From Sulfuricurvum sp. (GTDB taxonomy: Bacteria > Campylobacterota > Campylobacteria > Campylobacterales > Sulfurimonadaceae): a stretch of DNA of 64,000 bases. Under the pieces are notes generated by a model. It made no database searches and was not told where the DNA came from. It saw nothing but the letters and a program-made list of their open reading frames with translations. Positions within the stretch are counted from its first letter, which is position 1, and each line of letters begins with the position of its first letter. Location of the stretch: contig JAUYRN010000027.1 of assembly GCA_030696775.1 (NCBI GenBank), positions 186,001 through 250,000 on the forward strand, read 5' to 3'. A program made the position numbers and the translations under genes. Of this stretch, positions 24,978-34,542 are shown piece by piece.

Positions 24978-25666
24978 TAATATTCCTCTCCCACCACTCC
25001 ATCCTCAACCCGTAAAATTCGATCAAACAACGGCAACATCCGCTCATCATGGGTAACGACCACAATAGCTACCTTTTGTTCATGCGCAAGTTTCCGCAGC
25101 AATTGCATAACCGAAAGAGCTCTCTCACCGTCCAGTGCGGCAGTCGGTTCATCGGCGAGAATGATTTTAGGGTTATTCGCAAGCGACCGTGCGATAGCGA
25201 CTCGTTGGCTTTGACCCCCTGAGAGCTGTGAGGGCATTTTGTCTTCTTTGTCCCCTACTCCCAAATACTCCAACAGTTCTCTGGCTTTGGCGTTAGAATC
25301 TTTTGTGGAAACTCCATTCATCTGAGGAACTAAGGTAACATTTTCCAATACATTCAAAAAAGGGATCAAATTGTGTGCCTGAAAAATAAATCCGATGTTT
25401 TCACGGCGTAGCTTGCGCTCATCATGGATAAGCCATTTTTCGTCATAAACCACTTCACCATTAAGAGAAAGTTTTCCCATTGACGGTTCCGTGATACACC
25501 CTATCATGGTAATCAGCGTTGTTTTTCCCGAACCGCTAGGACCTAAAAGTGCCACCGTTTCTCCTGAAAAAATCTCGAACGTTGCCTCTTTAATCGCTGT
25601 GACAGCGCTGTCGCCCGTTCCATAGGTTTTTGAAATCCCGCTCATAGCTATTATCGGTGTACTCAT
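24977..25666 (-). CDS. ABC exporter ATP-binding protein (MacB/DevA/LolD class)
   Basis: 229 residues with Walker A GPSGSGKTT, signature LSGGQSQRVAIARSLA, Walker B ILADEPTA and the following H-loop VVVTHDER. Sequence and size match the ATPases that pair with FtsX-like permeases. It directly follows the permease gene with no gap, as the last gene of a TolC-HlyD-permease-ATPase operon. It would power export or lipoprotein/peptide extrusion at the inner membrane. Confidence 0.92.
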   Translation of the reverse strand: MSTPIIAMSGISKTYGTGDSAVTAIKEATFEIFSGETVALLGPSGSGKTTLITMIGCITEPSMGKLSLNGEVVYDEKWLIHDERKLRRENIGFIFQAHNLIPFLNVLENVTLVPQMNGVSTKDSNAKARELLEYLGVGDKEDKMPSQLSGGQSQRVAIARSLANNPKIILADEPTAALDGERALSVMQLLRKLAHEQKVAIVVVTHDERMLPLFDRILRVEDGVVGEEY

Positions 25667-26803
25667 TTATCCCCCTATTGCACTGGCAGGATCAACACGA
25701 AGTGCTGTACGAATACCTGAAAGTGATGCCAAAATACTCACGATAATGATGACAATAAAAAGTTTTAGCGCATCGGTAGGGATGAGGATGACCGTTTTTG
25801 GGAAAAAGTTGGCGCTTGCATTGGCAAAGATATTTCCCCCGATAAACGCAAGAATCCCCAGTAATACCGATTGCTGTCCAATCATCTTCGTAATGATGAT
25901 ATTGGGTGCTCCTATAAGTTTTAAAATGGCTATCTCTTTCATCTTACCGATCGTCATCGTGTAAATTATCAAAGAAATAATAACTGAGGAGACGATGAGT
26001 AAAATCACGGTAAACATCCCTATTTGCTTGGCAGAGCGTTCTATAAGATTTTTAGTGAGAATATCACTCTGTTCTTGTGCCGTATACACTTCTTGATGTT
26101 TCCATCGCTGGATTTCTCTCGCAACTGCTTTAGGATCAAAACCTTCTTTGAGAGTCAAAACAATCGTATTGACCGTAGAGGTTGAAACGCTGTTTCCTCC
26201 ACGGAATCGGTCATTTCGAATTTGCTCGTTGCTAAACAAAAATTGCAGCTCTTGCGCCTCACTTAGATCCAAATAAATCATTGGATCACCACCTGAAGAA
26301 ACGGCTTTGTGTGTCATCCCTACCACCGTATACATTTCACGTCCCAGCGGTATAGAATCTCCGAGCTTAAATCCTGTTTTGGTATCGACGATGATCTCTT
26401 TATGGGGCATTTGGATGGAACGTCCAGAACTAAGAGTATACGGTGCATACCCGCTAAACACATCATAGCCCAAGGCAAAAACACGGATGGGCTTTTTAGC
26501 TTGCGAAATTTGGAGGCTTTGAAAGGTGATAGGATGCACCTCATCCACCCCTAAAAATCCTTTGAGCGAATATTTGAGATCTTCATGCAAACGTGAATTT
26601 TCGGCAAAAGGTCCAAGTGTATCTTTTTGTACCACCCATAAATCCGCAGCGATATCATTGGGAACGATCATCGCGTCGTGAACCATCCCCCGATAGACAC
26701 CTATCATGATCAATACTACCCCGATGAGCATCCCGACACCCAATGCGGTAACGATAAACTTGCCCAGTGAATGAGCAATGTCACGTTGTGCGAGGTTTAT
26801 CAT
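25667..26803 (-). CDS. ABC exporter permease (DevC/FtsX-like)
   Basis: 378 residues. One N-terminal transmembrane helix (FIVTALGVGMLIGVVLIMIG), a periplasmic domain of about 210 residues and three C-terminal helices are the FtsX/MacB permease layout. It overlaps the HlyD-like gene by ATGA upstream and abuts the ATPase downstream. With those two it should form a tripartite exporter with the TolC-like protein; the substrate is unknown. Confidence 0.9.
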   Translation of the reverse strand: MINLAQRDIAHSLGKFIVTALGVGMLIGVVLIMIGVYRGMVHDAMIVPNDIAADLWVVQKDTLGPFAENSRLHEDLKYSLKGFLGVDEVHPITFQSLQISQAKKPIRVFALGYDVFSGYAPYTLSSGRSIQMPHKEIIVDTKTGFKLGDSIPLGREMYTVVGMTHKAVSSGGDPMIYLDLSEAQELQFLFSNEQIRNDRFRGGNSVSTSTVNTIVLTLKEGFDPKAVAREIQRWKHQEVYTAQEQSDILTKNLIERSAKQIGMFTVILLIVSSVIISLIIYTMTIGKMKEIAILKLIGAPNIIITKMIGQQSVLLGILAFIGGNIFANASANFFPKTVILIPTDALKLFIVIIIVSILASLSGIRTALRVDPASAIGG

Positions 26804-27738
26804 AGTTGCGTTTTGGATTGAGATGAAATATCGATAACCGCTTCCGCTTGCTCACCGATATGAATCGGATTTGGAAGAGTATCCAAAGCAATATACACGA
26901 CACGCTCTTCCGTAATACGATCACTTTCCACCCCGATTCGAACCACTTTACCCGTAAATTTTTGATCCGGAAATGATCTAAGAGTGACTGTTGCACTTTG
27001 CCCTACTTTTACTTTTGCGCTTTGACGCTCATCGATGTAGGTTTTAATCCACAGTGTTTTAGGATTGGCGAGTCGAAACACTGCCATCCCTGCACTTACG
27101 GTACTCCCTGCTTCAAAATCACGCGAAACGACGATTCCGTCAAATGGTGAGAGTAAGGTCAAATCATCGATTTTCTCTTGTTGGCTCGTGCGTGTCGCAA
27201 GGGATTTTTCAATGTCGTATTCAAAGCTTTTTAGGTTTTCTCTGGCACTCATCAGTTGTGCAGCAGCACTTTGAGAAGTGGCTTGTGCACTGTCAAATTC
27301 AGCTTGGGTTACAAAGCCCCCTTTCAAAAGGGTCGTATAACGAGAGAGCGTCGTATCGGCAAGATTCTTTTTAGCTTTTAAATCCTCGATAATCGCCTTT
27401 TGAGATGCCATTTGAGCATGGCTTTTTGCAATACTTGCACTGCTTTCTTGTAAATTTCCACGCAGTTCTGAAATTTCCATTTTTGCCAACACTTGCCCCG
27501 CTCGAATCACATCCCCCTCATCTGCAAATAACGCCTGAATCTTGGACGTTGTTTTGGGAGCGAGCACCACTATCTCTTTGGCTTCAATCGTCCCTACACC
27601 ACTGACAAACATTATCGTAGGTGCTTTACTAACCATTACATCAGGTGTTTTTTGTGCTTGTAGCTTTACGTACACTACGACAGATATCACTGTAAAAATG
27701 ACCAAACCCATCCAAACATATTTATTTTTTATCATCAT
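26800..27738 (-). CDS. HlyD-family periplasmic adaptor
   Basis: About 312 residues from ATG 27738, preceded by AAGGTGAG. A membrane anchor (VWMGLVIFTVISVVVYV) is followed by a biotinyl-lipoyl half (VLAPKTTSKIQALFADEGD), a long coiled-coil hairpin and the second lipoyl half (LLSPFDGIVVSRDFEAGSTV), as in MacA/DevB. It links the permease to the outer-membrane channel. Its start overlaps the end of the TolC-like gene. Confidence 0.9.
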   Translation of the reverse strand: MMIKNKYVWMGLVIFTVISVVVYVKLQAQKTPDVMVSKAPTIMFVSGVGTIEAKEIVVLAPKTTSKIQALFADEGDVIRAGQVLAKMEISELRGNLQESSASIAKSHAQMASQKAIIEDLKAKKNLADTTLSRYTTLLKGGFVTQAEFDSAQATSQSAAAQLMSARENLKSFEYDIEKSLATRTSQQEKIDDLTLLSPFDGIVVSRDFEAGSTVSAGMAVFRLANPKTLWIKTYIDERQSAKVKVGQSATVTLRSFPDQKFTGKVVRIGVESDRITEERVVYIALDTLPNPIHIGEQAEAVIDISSQSKTQL

Positions 27739-28999
27739 TCTCACCTTGATTGAGTAGTTTTTGCACGTGTGCATACTCGCTTATTTTTTGATATTTTACT
27801 TGGGCTAACTCAGATTTTGCATTTTCCAATGTACTTTGAGACTCCAATACATCCACATAAGTTGCCAATCCTTGCGCATATCGTCCTGCAATAAGATGCA
27901 ATGATTTAGTCGTTGCTTCGATGACACTCTCTTTGGATTTTATCGACATATCCGCACGCTTGAAATCACGATACGCGCCATATATTTCTTGCCACAATAA
28001 ACGCTCAGTATTTTCAAACTCTTTTTGGGCTATCGTATAGGCAATTCGGCTTTTTTGAGCTTCTGCGGAGAGTTTCCCGCCATCATACAGCGGTATCGTC
28101 CCTACAACTCCTGCTTGATAGCTGTCATACGTCGAGAGAGAATTATCATAACCATACGAACCTACAAGTGCAATATTCCCGTATTTTTCATGACTTGTGG
28201 CATTTGATAATGTTTTAGCAGCGTCAATAGACAAACCTAAGGCTTTTAACTGTGGATTGTTATCTCGCAATTTTTGTCGCAGAGTTTCTATAGAGATATT
28301 TTGGAGTGCCAGAGATTCGCAGCGTTGATCTAGTACAGAGGGATTTACACTCACAAGCTCATCACTGCCGATCAAAATCCCCAGCGACAAAGAGACCTTA
28401 TCATAGTCAATCTTGGCTCGCAGGGCACGATCTTGCGATTCCAACAAAGATGCCTTGAACCGCAACTCATCCGCCTCTGTTTTTAATCCATTTTTACGCA
28501 GATTAAAAGCTTGTGTGAACTGACTCTCGTAAAACTTTACCGAAGCCTCTGCCGTATCGATCAATGCCGCAGATGTTGCAACACCATAATACGTATTCCA
28601 AACTTTCTCGATGAGTTCATTTTGAGTTAACTTTTTCATCGAACCGGCACCCTCTTGCAGACGTAAAGCCCAATCATAACGATCACGAGAACGTCCGAAA
28701 TCCCATAACGAATACGATCCGCTAATGTCCCCATGAAAACTATCATTTTGTTTGGTCGAAAACGTTCCATTGGTTGGCATGACAAACGTTTTGGTTGGGA
28801 AGTAGTTGGCATTAGCGTCGATACGAGGATACAGCGCGGAATCGGCACTTCTTGCAGTTTCTGCAGCACTCTCATACTGTAAAGCAGATATTTGTCCATT
28901 AGGATGTGTTTTAAGAGTTTTATCAATCGCGTCATCCAAGGTTAAAGCATTCATCCCAACTTCAAGATAAAAAAATAAAACAATGTAAATCAGTCGCAT
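27722..28999 (-). CDS. TolC-family outer-membrane efflux protein
   Basis: About 425 residues from ATG 28999 (GGGA upstream; an earlier in-frame start is possible). A signal peptide is followed by LTLDDAIDKTLKTHP, the typical first helix of TolC proteins, and by two repeated long helical hairpins; VGTIPLYDGGKLSAEAQKS marks the second strand region. First gene of a four-gene export operon. It forms the outer-membrane duct. Confidence 0.9.
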   Translation of the reverse strand: MRLIYIVLFFYLEVGMNALTLDDAIDKTLKTHPNGQISALQYESAAETARSADSALYPRIDANANYFPTKTFVMPTNGTFSTKQNDSFHGDISGSYSLWDFGRSRDRYDWALRLQEGAGSMKKLTQNELIEKVWNTYYGVATSAALIDTAEASVKFYESQFTQAFNLRKNGLKTEADELRFKASLLESQDRALRAKIDYDKVSLSLGILIGSDELVSVNPSVLDQRCESLALQNISIETLRQKLRDNNPQLKALGLSIDAAKTLSNATSHEKYGNIALVGSYGYDNSLSTYDSYQAGVVGTIPLYDGGKLSAEAQKSRIAYTIAQKEFENTERLLWQEIYGAYRDFKRADMSIKSKESVIEATTKSLHLIAGRYAQGLATYVDVLESQSTLENAKSELAQVKYQKISEYAHVQKLLNQGENDDKK

Positions 29000-29053
29000 A
29001 TTATTCCCATCGGTAAAATATCTCAATTGTATCACATAATAATTATTCTATTA

Positions 29054-29095
29054 TTGATCGAAGTCAATCCTTTTAGACTTTCGTAGCGCTATACT
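29054..29095 (+). promoter_or_regulatory. Crp/Fnr-type promoter of nnrS
   Basis: TTGATCGAAGTCAA at 29054-29067 and TATACT at 29090-29095, 34.5 from the box centre. Confidence 0.8.
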
Positions 29096-29119
29096 CCCAT
29101 ACTTTTACTAGGATATACC

Positions 29120-30313
29120 ATGACAACTTTTACAACCAAGCCTAAAAGCTACTTTTTGTCTCAGCCCCATCAGCCATTTTTTCTCTTTGGTGTCGTGTGG
29201 TCGATTGTTTCGATGATTCTTTTTACCCTTTCACACAAGGGACTTATTACCCTTACATTGACTGAAAGTTCTTTTCATCTTTACAGTCTTGCCTTTATCG
29301 TGTTTATTCAATTCTTTCATGGCTTTTTATTTACTACTTTTCCCCGATTTTGCTCGAGTATGGCTATACCGCAGGACGTATATCTCCGGATTGTTTGGCT
29401 GTATCAAATTGGAGCCGTATTATTTTTCACAGGAGCATTACTCTGGGGTCCGCTTGCATGGATTGGAATGTTTGTTGTTTTATTTGCCCATTCGATGGCG
29501 ATTTTTACGTTGCATTGGATCTACAAAAATGGTCAATCCCCTCTCAAGCAAGATCCGTATTGGATACTGATCGCCCACGGTATTGGTATTGCGGCGCACA
29601 CCGTTTGGTTCATTGTCTACGGTCTTGCACTGGTAGGCATATCTTTCAATATTGTATCTACCATTGCCCCTGTCATTATCAATCTTTTTTTGATTTTTCT
29701 CACCTTTGCCGTATCCCAACGAATGATCCCCTTTTTCAGCCACAGTACAGAATCTAAATCCAACTACTTTGTCGAAACCGTTTTTGCCCTCTTGATCGGA
29801 AAAACCCTCTTAAATATACTCGCCATTCCTCTCGCAGAAGCCGCAGTCAGCATTTTCCTCTCACTGTATTTGTTACGAGAATTTTTACGATGGAAACTTC
29901 CTCTATTTAAATCACCTGCCATCGTATGGATACTGCATCTTGCTTTGTTTTGGTTGCCTGTGGGATTATTTTTGGGAGCTTTAGGAGAAATCGTTGAATA
30001 TTTCACCCATATATCGTTGCTCTTTATGGGTATGCATTTACTGGTTTTAGGATTTTTAACCACCGTATTGATTGGTTTTGGAACACGAGTAACCCTAGGA
30101 CACTCAGGACAACCACCCCATGCCGATACCCTTGCAATCGGACTTTTTTGGTGGACACAGGTCGTTATTCTCTCACGTATGGCGCTCTCAATTGATAACG
30201 GAGTAACAGGATCACACCCTTGGATTTTTGATCTAACCGTAACGGCATGGATCATTCTGTTTTGTGTGTGGGGATGGAAATATGGGAAGATTTTAATCTG
30301 GGGAAAGCGATAA
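29120..30313 (+). CDS. nnrS: NnrS-family haem-copper membrane protein
   Basis: 397 residues with about twelve transmembrane helices and conserved histidines spread through them (for example QFFHGFLFTTFPRF, LFAHSMAIFTLHW, GMHLLVLGFLTTVLIGFGTR, LGHSGQPP). NnrS proteins bind haem and copper and protect against nitrosative stress in denitrifiers. The gene follows a Crp/Fnr-type box, which fits NO- or nitrite-linked induction together with nap. No other denitrification gene is adjacent. Confidence 0.9.
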   Translation: MTTFTTKPKSYFLSQPHQPFFLFGVVWSIVSMILFTLSHKGLITLTLTESSFHLYSLAFIVFIQFFHGFLFTTFPRFCSSMAIPQDVYLRIVWLYQIGAVLFFTGALLWGPLAWIGMFVVLFAHSMAIFTLHWIYKNGQSPLKQDPYWILIAHGIGIAAHTVWFIVYGLALVGISFNIVSTIAPVIINLFLIFLTFAVSQRMIPFFSHSTESKSNYFVETVFALLIGKTLLNILAIPLAEAAVSIFLSLYLLREFLRWKLPLFKSPAIVWILHLALFWLPVGLFLGALGEIVEYFTHISLLFMGMHLLVLGFLTTVLIGFGTRVTLGHSGQPPHADTLAIGLFWWTQVVILSRMALSIDNGVTGSHPWIFDLTVTAWIILFCVWGWKYGKILIWGKR

Positions 30314-30480
30314 TAACTCATAAAAATCGTTCAGGATGCTATTTCACAGAAGTTCTGAGAACAAAACGAGTAGCTGATCTCCAAAACGTTGACTGAAAGA
30401 ATCATAAACCGCCAATCAAATTCATTATATCACAGTAAAATATTTTCATAAATTCAAGATGAATGAAGCAAATATTTATT

Positions 30481-30503
30481 TTAGATATCATATGTCTATC
30501 TAA
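30481..30503. promoter_or_regulatory. Inverted-repeat operator before the desulforubrerythrin gene
   Basis: TTAGATA (30481-30487) and TATCTAA (30497-30503) are a perfect 7-bp inverted repeat with a nine-base spacer, 21 bases before the start codon and just upstream of the AAGGAA ribosome binding site. The position suits a repressor, perhaps of the Fur/PerR or Rrf2 kind; the protein is not identified. Confidence 0.5.
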
Positions 30504-30524
30504 ACTAGAAATCAAGGAATCACC

Positions 30525-31172
30525 ATGCGCCAATATGAATCCTATCATTGTAACACCTGCGGTAATGAAATCGAAGTCCAAACTGTTGGAGGAGGAACCC
30601 TCGTGTGCTGTGGTCATGATATGGAGATGATTACAACATCACTTACCGCTGTAAACTTGATTAAAGCATTTGGCGGAGAGAGTATGGCACGAAACAAATA
30701 CGAGCTGTTCGCCGATATCGCCCGTGATGAGGGGTGGCATGCGGTGGAACGTCACTTCAAAGAAGCAGCGTTTAATGAGATGTACCATGCCCGCGCCCAG
30801 TACAAAGCCTACCATAAACTTATCCATGGCTGTGATGTGGATGCAACAGCAGCCAATCTCGATACTGCCATGGCGGGAGAACACTATGAACACGAAACCA
30901 TGTATCCGGGCTTTAGCGAAATCGCTAAAGCAGAGGGACACAACGATCTTGCCCGCCTCTTTACGGCCATTGGCAAAGTCGAAGTGGAGCACGAACGTGA
31001 ATACGCCGCCCTCAAAGAGGCATTGATCGCCGATGGATTTTTCGCCAGTGACGAAGACGAAATTTGGATATGCGAAGTGTGCGGTCACGTCCACCGAGGT
31101 AAAAAAGCACCCGTTGCTTGTCCGTTGTGCAAAGTAGGACGCGAATATTTCAAACGAGAATGTTTGAACTAA
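30525..31172 (+). CDS. rrc: Desulforubrerythrin (Rrc-type peroxide reductase)
   Basis: 215 residues in three parts. An N-terminal desulforedoxin-like iron site (CNTCG...LVCCGHDM, residues 9-32), a rubrerythrin di-iron four-helix bundle with its glutamates and histidine (GESMARNKYELFA, NEMYHARAQY, EHYEHETMYP, GKVEVEHEREY), and a C-terminal rubredoxin (ICEVCG...CPLC). The architecture and length equal the Campylobacter jejuni desulforubrerythrin. It reduces hydrogen peroxide in the cytoplasm. The gene stands alone behind an inverted-repeat operator. Confidence 0.93.
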   Translation: MRQYESYHCNTCGNEIEVQTVGGGTLVCCGHDMEMITTSLTAVNLIKAFGGESMARNKYELFADIARDEGWHAVERHFKEAAFNEMYHARAQYKAYHKLIHGCDVDATAANLDTAMAGEHYEHETMYPGFSEIAKAEGHNDLARLFTAIGKVEVEHEREYAALKEALIADGFFASDEDEIWICEVCGHVHRGKKAPVACPLCKVGREYFKRECLN

Positions 31173-31199
31173 CCATTAGTTTAAAATAGAGGAGAGATT

Positions 31200-32792
31200 A
31201 TGTTAACCATTATTGTTACAACTCTTCTCGCCTCACTTATTATTAATATTCTTGTCAAAAAAATCCATCTTCCCACCATTATCGGCTATATTTTAACCGG
31301 TACAGCAATCGCCTATGGATTTCATCTGAATGAAGCGGTAAGTAACCATAATCTCAAAGAGATTGCCGAATTCGGTGTTGTTTTTTTGATGTTTACGATA
31401 GGGTTGGAGTTTTCAATCTCTCATTTAAAGCGAATGCGTAATGAAGTATTTGTTGCGGGAAGTCTTCAAATTATCATTACCTCGTCGATTGTCTATTTGA
31501 TTAGCTATTATCTTTTTGAGCTCGATCAAAACTCTTCTTTCATTATTTCATTGGTAATCGCGCTCTCATCGACTGCAATCGTCCTGAAAATTCTCAACGA
31601 AAACGGCGAAATCAATCGTCGTCATGGTCAGCGTTCACTTGGAATTTTGATCATGCAGGATATTGCTGTCATCCCGATCCTTCTCGTTATCGGATTTATG
31701 AGTAGCAAAAGTGGAAATATCTCAACCGTCTTGATGGAGATGGCAATCAGTGCAATCATACTTCTCTCTATTTTATGGGTATTTAGCAAATATCTCTTAG
31801 AGCCTTTTTTCACTCAGATTATCAAAACCAATTCCGACGAGCTGTTTGTCGGAAGTGTTCTGTTCTTGGCCATAGGAGCTTCATACGCTGCCCATTCTTT
31901 TGGATTTTCTTATTCGTTAGGGGCATTTATCGCGGGGATGCTGATCGCAGAAACCAAATATAAATATCAAGCCGAAGCCGATCTAATCCCGTTTCGTGAT
32001 TTACTGCTGGGGATCTTTTTTATCACGGTGGGGATGCAGATCGATGTTTTTTCCTTGATTTCTCAGATTTCTTTTATTTTACTTTTACTGATCGGGGTGA
32101 TGACTTTAAAATTTATTATCATTTTTTTGATTTTACGCTTCAACGAGAGCAAAAGGGTTAGTCTCAAAACGGCATTGAGTTTATTGCAGATCGGGGAATT
32201 TTCGCTGGCAATTTTGGAGCTTGCCCGCTCCAATGACCTGATTCCGCAAGCCTATTCGCAGCTGCTTATTGCAACGATTGTCTTATCGATGATTGCAACA
32301 CCAATTATTTTAAAGCATCTTACACAGCTAACTGATATGTTCATAAAAAACGAAGAGACAGAACCCGAGAACCTCATTGATTCCGATGATATGTATGATC
32401 ATACGATTATTTTAGGATTCGGAGAATTTGGGCGAAATGTCGCAAGAGTTTTAAAAGAAAGAGGAGAATTTTATCTCGCAATCGAAAATAATCTCAATAC
32501 ATTTCATGAGATTCAGCGGATGGGTGAACCGGCATTTTTTGGGAATGCGATCAAAAAAGAGGTTCTGAAAAAAGCCAATATTCAACATGCTAAATACGTC
32601 ATCATAGCGATAGATAACCCCTCGAAGCTCTATCATGTTTGTCAGATCGTTCAGCAATTTATCGACAATTCCAAAATTATTGTCAAAGTCCACTCGATTC
32701 ATGAAAAAAACATCATAGCTGAACTTGGGATTACCAATATTATGGTCGAGAACGAGATCATGAGCGAGCAAGTATCGGGTCTGATACGATAA
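31200..32792 (+). CDS. CPA2-family cation:proton antiporter (Kef-like)
   Basis: 530 residues. About twelve transmembrane helices occupy residues 1-375, including GVVFLMFTIGLEFS, ALSSTAIVLKIL and SLGAFIAGMLIAET typical of CPA2 exchangers. A C-terminal TrkA-N/RCK domain (HTIILGFGEFGRNVARVL, then HAKYVIIAIDNPSK) follows from about 400. It likely exchanges K+ or Na+ for H+ at the inner membrane under nucleotide control. It begins 27 bases after rrc with a GAGGAGA site. Confidence 0.88.
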   Translation: MLTIIVTTLLASLIINILVKKIHLPTIIGYILTGTAIAYGFHLNEAVSNHNLKEIAEFGVVFLMFTIGLEFSISHLKRMRNEVFVAGSLQIIITSSIVYLISYYLFELDQNSSFIISLVIALSSTAIVLKILNENGEINRRHGQRSLGILIMQDIAVIPILLVIGFMSSKSGNISTVLMEMAISAIILLSILWVFSKYLLEPFFTQIIKTNSDELFVGSVLFLAIGASYAAHSFGFSYSLGAFIAGMLIAETKYKYQAEADLIPFRDLLLGIFFITVGMQIDVFSLISQISFILLLLIGVMTLKFIIIFLILRFNESKRVSLKTALSLLQIGEFSLAILELARSNDLIPQAYSQLLIATIVLSMIATPIILKHLTQLTDMFIKNEETEPENLIDSDDMYDHTIILGFGEFGRNVARVLKERGEFYLAIENNLNTFHEIQRMGEPAFFGNAIKKEVLKKANIQHAKYVIIAIDNPSKLYHVCQIVQQFIDNSKIIVKVHSIHEKNIIAELGITNIMVENEIMSEQVSGLIR

Positions 32793-32846
32793 GCTATTTT
32801 CTACTTAAGACCGAAGATCATAATAACACTTTTATTTTAAAGGAAA

Positions 32847-33071
32847 ATGTTGAAACTGCATTGGTTAAATTATTGGATGATGTTCCATTCTGGACTTTTT
32901 TGGGTAATAATTTATTTTGGTATCTTCAAAATCTTAGGTTATTATCATGTTGAATGGGCAACATTATTTCAGTGGTGGTGGTGGAATTTTTTTGCCTACT
33001 TATATATTGCTTTTATACATTTTATCGCCATCAATAAAAAAAAGTTTTCTCACTATAATGAGAAAAAATAA
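32847..33071 (+). CDS. Small two-helix membrane protein of unknown function
   Basis: 74 residues, behind AAAGGAAA. Two hydrophobic segments (FWVIIYFGIFKILGYY and FFAYLYIAFIHFIAI) flank a tryptophan-rich WWWW turn. A basic tail ends the protein. It lies downstream of the antiporter on the same strand. I do not recognise a family. Confidence 0.55.
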   Translation: MLKLHWLNYWMMFHSGLFWVIIYFGIFKILGYYHVEWATLFQWWWWNFFAYLYIAFIHFIAINKKKFSHYNEKK

Positions 33072-33150
33072 AACGCCAATTCAAGGCATAAGGGTAACGC
33101 CTATATCTTGTTAGCTACATTTAGAATTCACTGATTAATCTATCTCAATA

Positions 33151-34542
33151 CTATTCCCAACCTCCCCCGAGAGCTTTGCATAGCATAACAAAATTTTGAC
33201 GTGTTGCCTCTTCGTTGAGTACTATTTTGTTTTCGTTCGATAACACCGATTGTCGGATAATCAGTAGTGGTAAATACCCTGTTTTACCATTATCATACTC
33301 GGCTTTACTCAATCCTTCTGCTTGGATATATTGTTTCTGCGCACTCGCTAAAGCTTTACCCTCCGCAAGAAGGCTACGTCGCTCTTTTAACGCATTTTCT
33401 ACTTCACTAAAAGCGATTAGAAGGGTTTGCTCATAGTGAGCTTGTGCCTCTTTCGTCTGTGCTTTGGCAATATTTACTTGATTTTCAACTCTTCCTGCCG
33501 TAAAAATAGGTAGATTCACGGCTGGGGCAAACTGCCAAACTGACGAAGGGGCTTGTATGAGTTTACTCAGATCCGCACTTTGAAATCCCAGCAGTCCGGT
33601 TAATGAAAAAGAGGGAAAGTACTCTGCTTTGGCTACACCTATAGAGGCATTCGCGGCATGCCATGAAGATTCAGCCGCTAAAATATCAGGACGGCGTTTT
33701 AAAAGTGTAGAGGGGATACCGGCAGGTACTTCTATGGAGGAAACAACAGTATGCTTTTTCCCTATTTCAAATTCTTTGGGGAATTCTCCGATAAGAATCG
33801 AAAGAGCATTTTCCAACGCCGAAATTTTTGCCTCTATAGGGGGGATTATACTGCGTGCTTCATCGACAGCTGCTCTCGCTTGTAACACATCCTGATACGA
33901 ACCGACCCCTTGATCCCATTTTACTTGGGCAATAGAGGCAATCTGTTCTGCGAGTGATACGTTATTATGTCCATTTTTGAGCAGTTTATGTTGAGCTAAA
34001 AGAGAGTTGTAGCTCATGACAATATTTGCCGCTATCGATGAACGTATCAGTTGATAATTATACTCACTCGCCAACAGTGACGCTTTTGCCGATTCTTCGG
34101 CTCTTGCGAATTTACCCCAAAAATCAATCTCGAATTGGCTCATTGCCATATTTAAACCATAAATCGTCGTATGATCATTAAATGACGATGAGCGATTCGA
34201 GGTCGTTGAAGAAAGTTTTTGACGCGTTAACGACCCATTGGCACTGATTTGTGGAAGAAAATTCGACTTCACAATTCCTAATTGTGCCATAAAGATTTCA
34301 TTGTGAGCAGCAGCCATAGCAATTTCTTTGTTTTGTTGTAGTGCTTTTTCGACTAAAACGTTTAATGCGGGGGCATTTAGTTTTTCCCACCATTTATTGA
34401 GAGTTTCGATAGAGCTGTTTTGTTCTTTATTTTTCCATTCGTTCGGTACATCCGTCTTAGGTGGTGTGAAATCAGGGCCAACGGCACAACCGCATATCAT
34501 AGCGGCTAATGCCCACAAGAGTATATATGATACTGATTTCAT
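33151..34542 (-). CDS. RND efflux outer-membrane lipoprotein (NodT/OprM/CmeC class)
   Basis: 463 residues. A lipoprotein signal ends at MICGC, followed by VGPDFTPPKTDVP, the hallmark start of this family. QVKWDQGVGSYQDVLQARA-like and RPDILAAESSWHAANASIG motifs mark the repeated helical hairpins. Third gene of a CmeABC-like operon; its start overlaps the pump gene by four bases. It provides the outer-membrane exit duct. Confidence 0.93.
   Translation of the reverse strand: MKSVSYILLWALAAMICGCAVGPDFTPPKTDVPNEWKNKEQNSSIETLNKWWEKLNAPALNVLVEKALQQNKEIAMAAAHNEIFMAQLGIVKSNFLPQISANGSLTRQKLSSTTSNRSSSFNDHTTIYGLNMAMSQFEIDFWGKFARAEESAKASLLASEYNYQLIRSSIAANIVMSYNSLLAQHKLLKNGHNNVSLAEQIASIAQVKWDQGVGSYQDVLQARAAVDEARSIIPPIEAKISALENALSILIGEFPKEFEIGKKHTVVSSIEVPAGIPSTLLKRRPDILAAESSWHAANASIGVAKAEYFPSFSLTGLLGFQSADLSKLIQAPSSVWQFAPAVNLPIFTAGRVENQVNIAKAQTKEAQAHYEQTLLIAFSEVENALKERRSLLAEGKALASAQKQYIQAEGLSKAEYDNGKTGYLPLLIIRQSVLSNENKIVLNEEATRQNFVMLCKALGGGWE

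Noticed and set aside
29764-30321. A 185-residue open frame on the minus strand
   Set aside because: It lies antisense within nnrS, is rich in Arg, Lys and Pro without a recognisable fold, and has no ribosome binding site. Treated as a shadow.
30639-31094. A 151-residue open frame on the minus strand
   Set aside because: Entirely antisense to desulforubrerythrin, whose domains and motifs are unambiguous.
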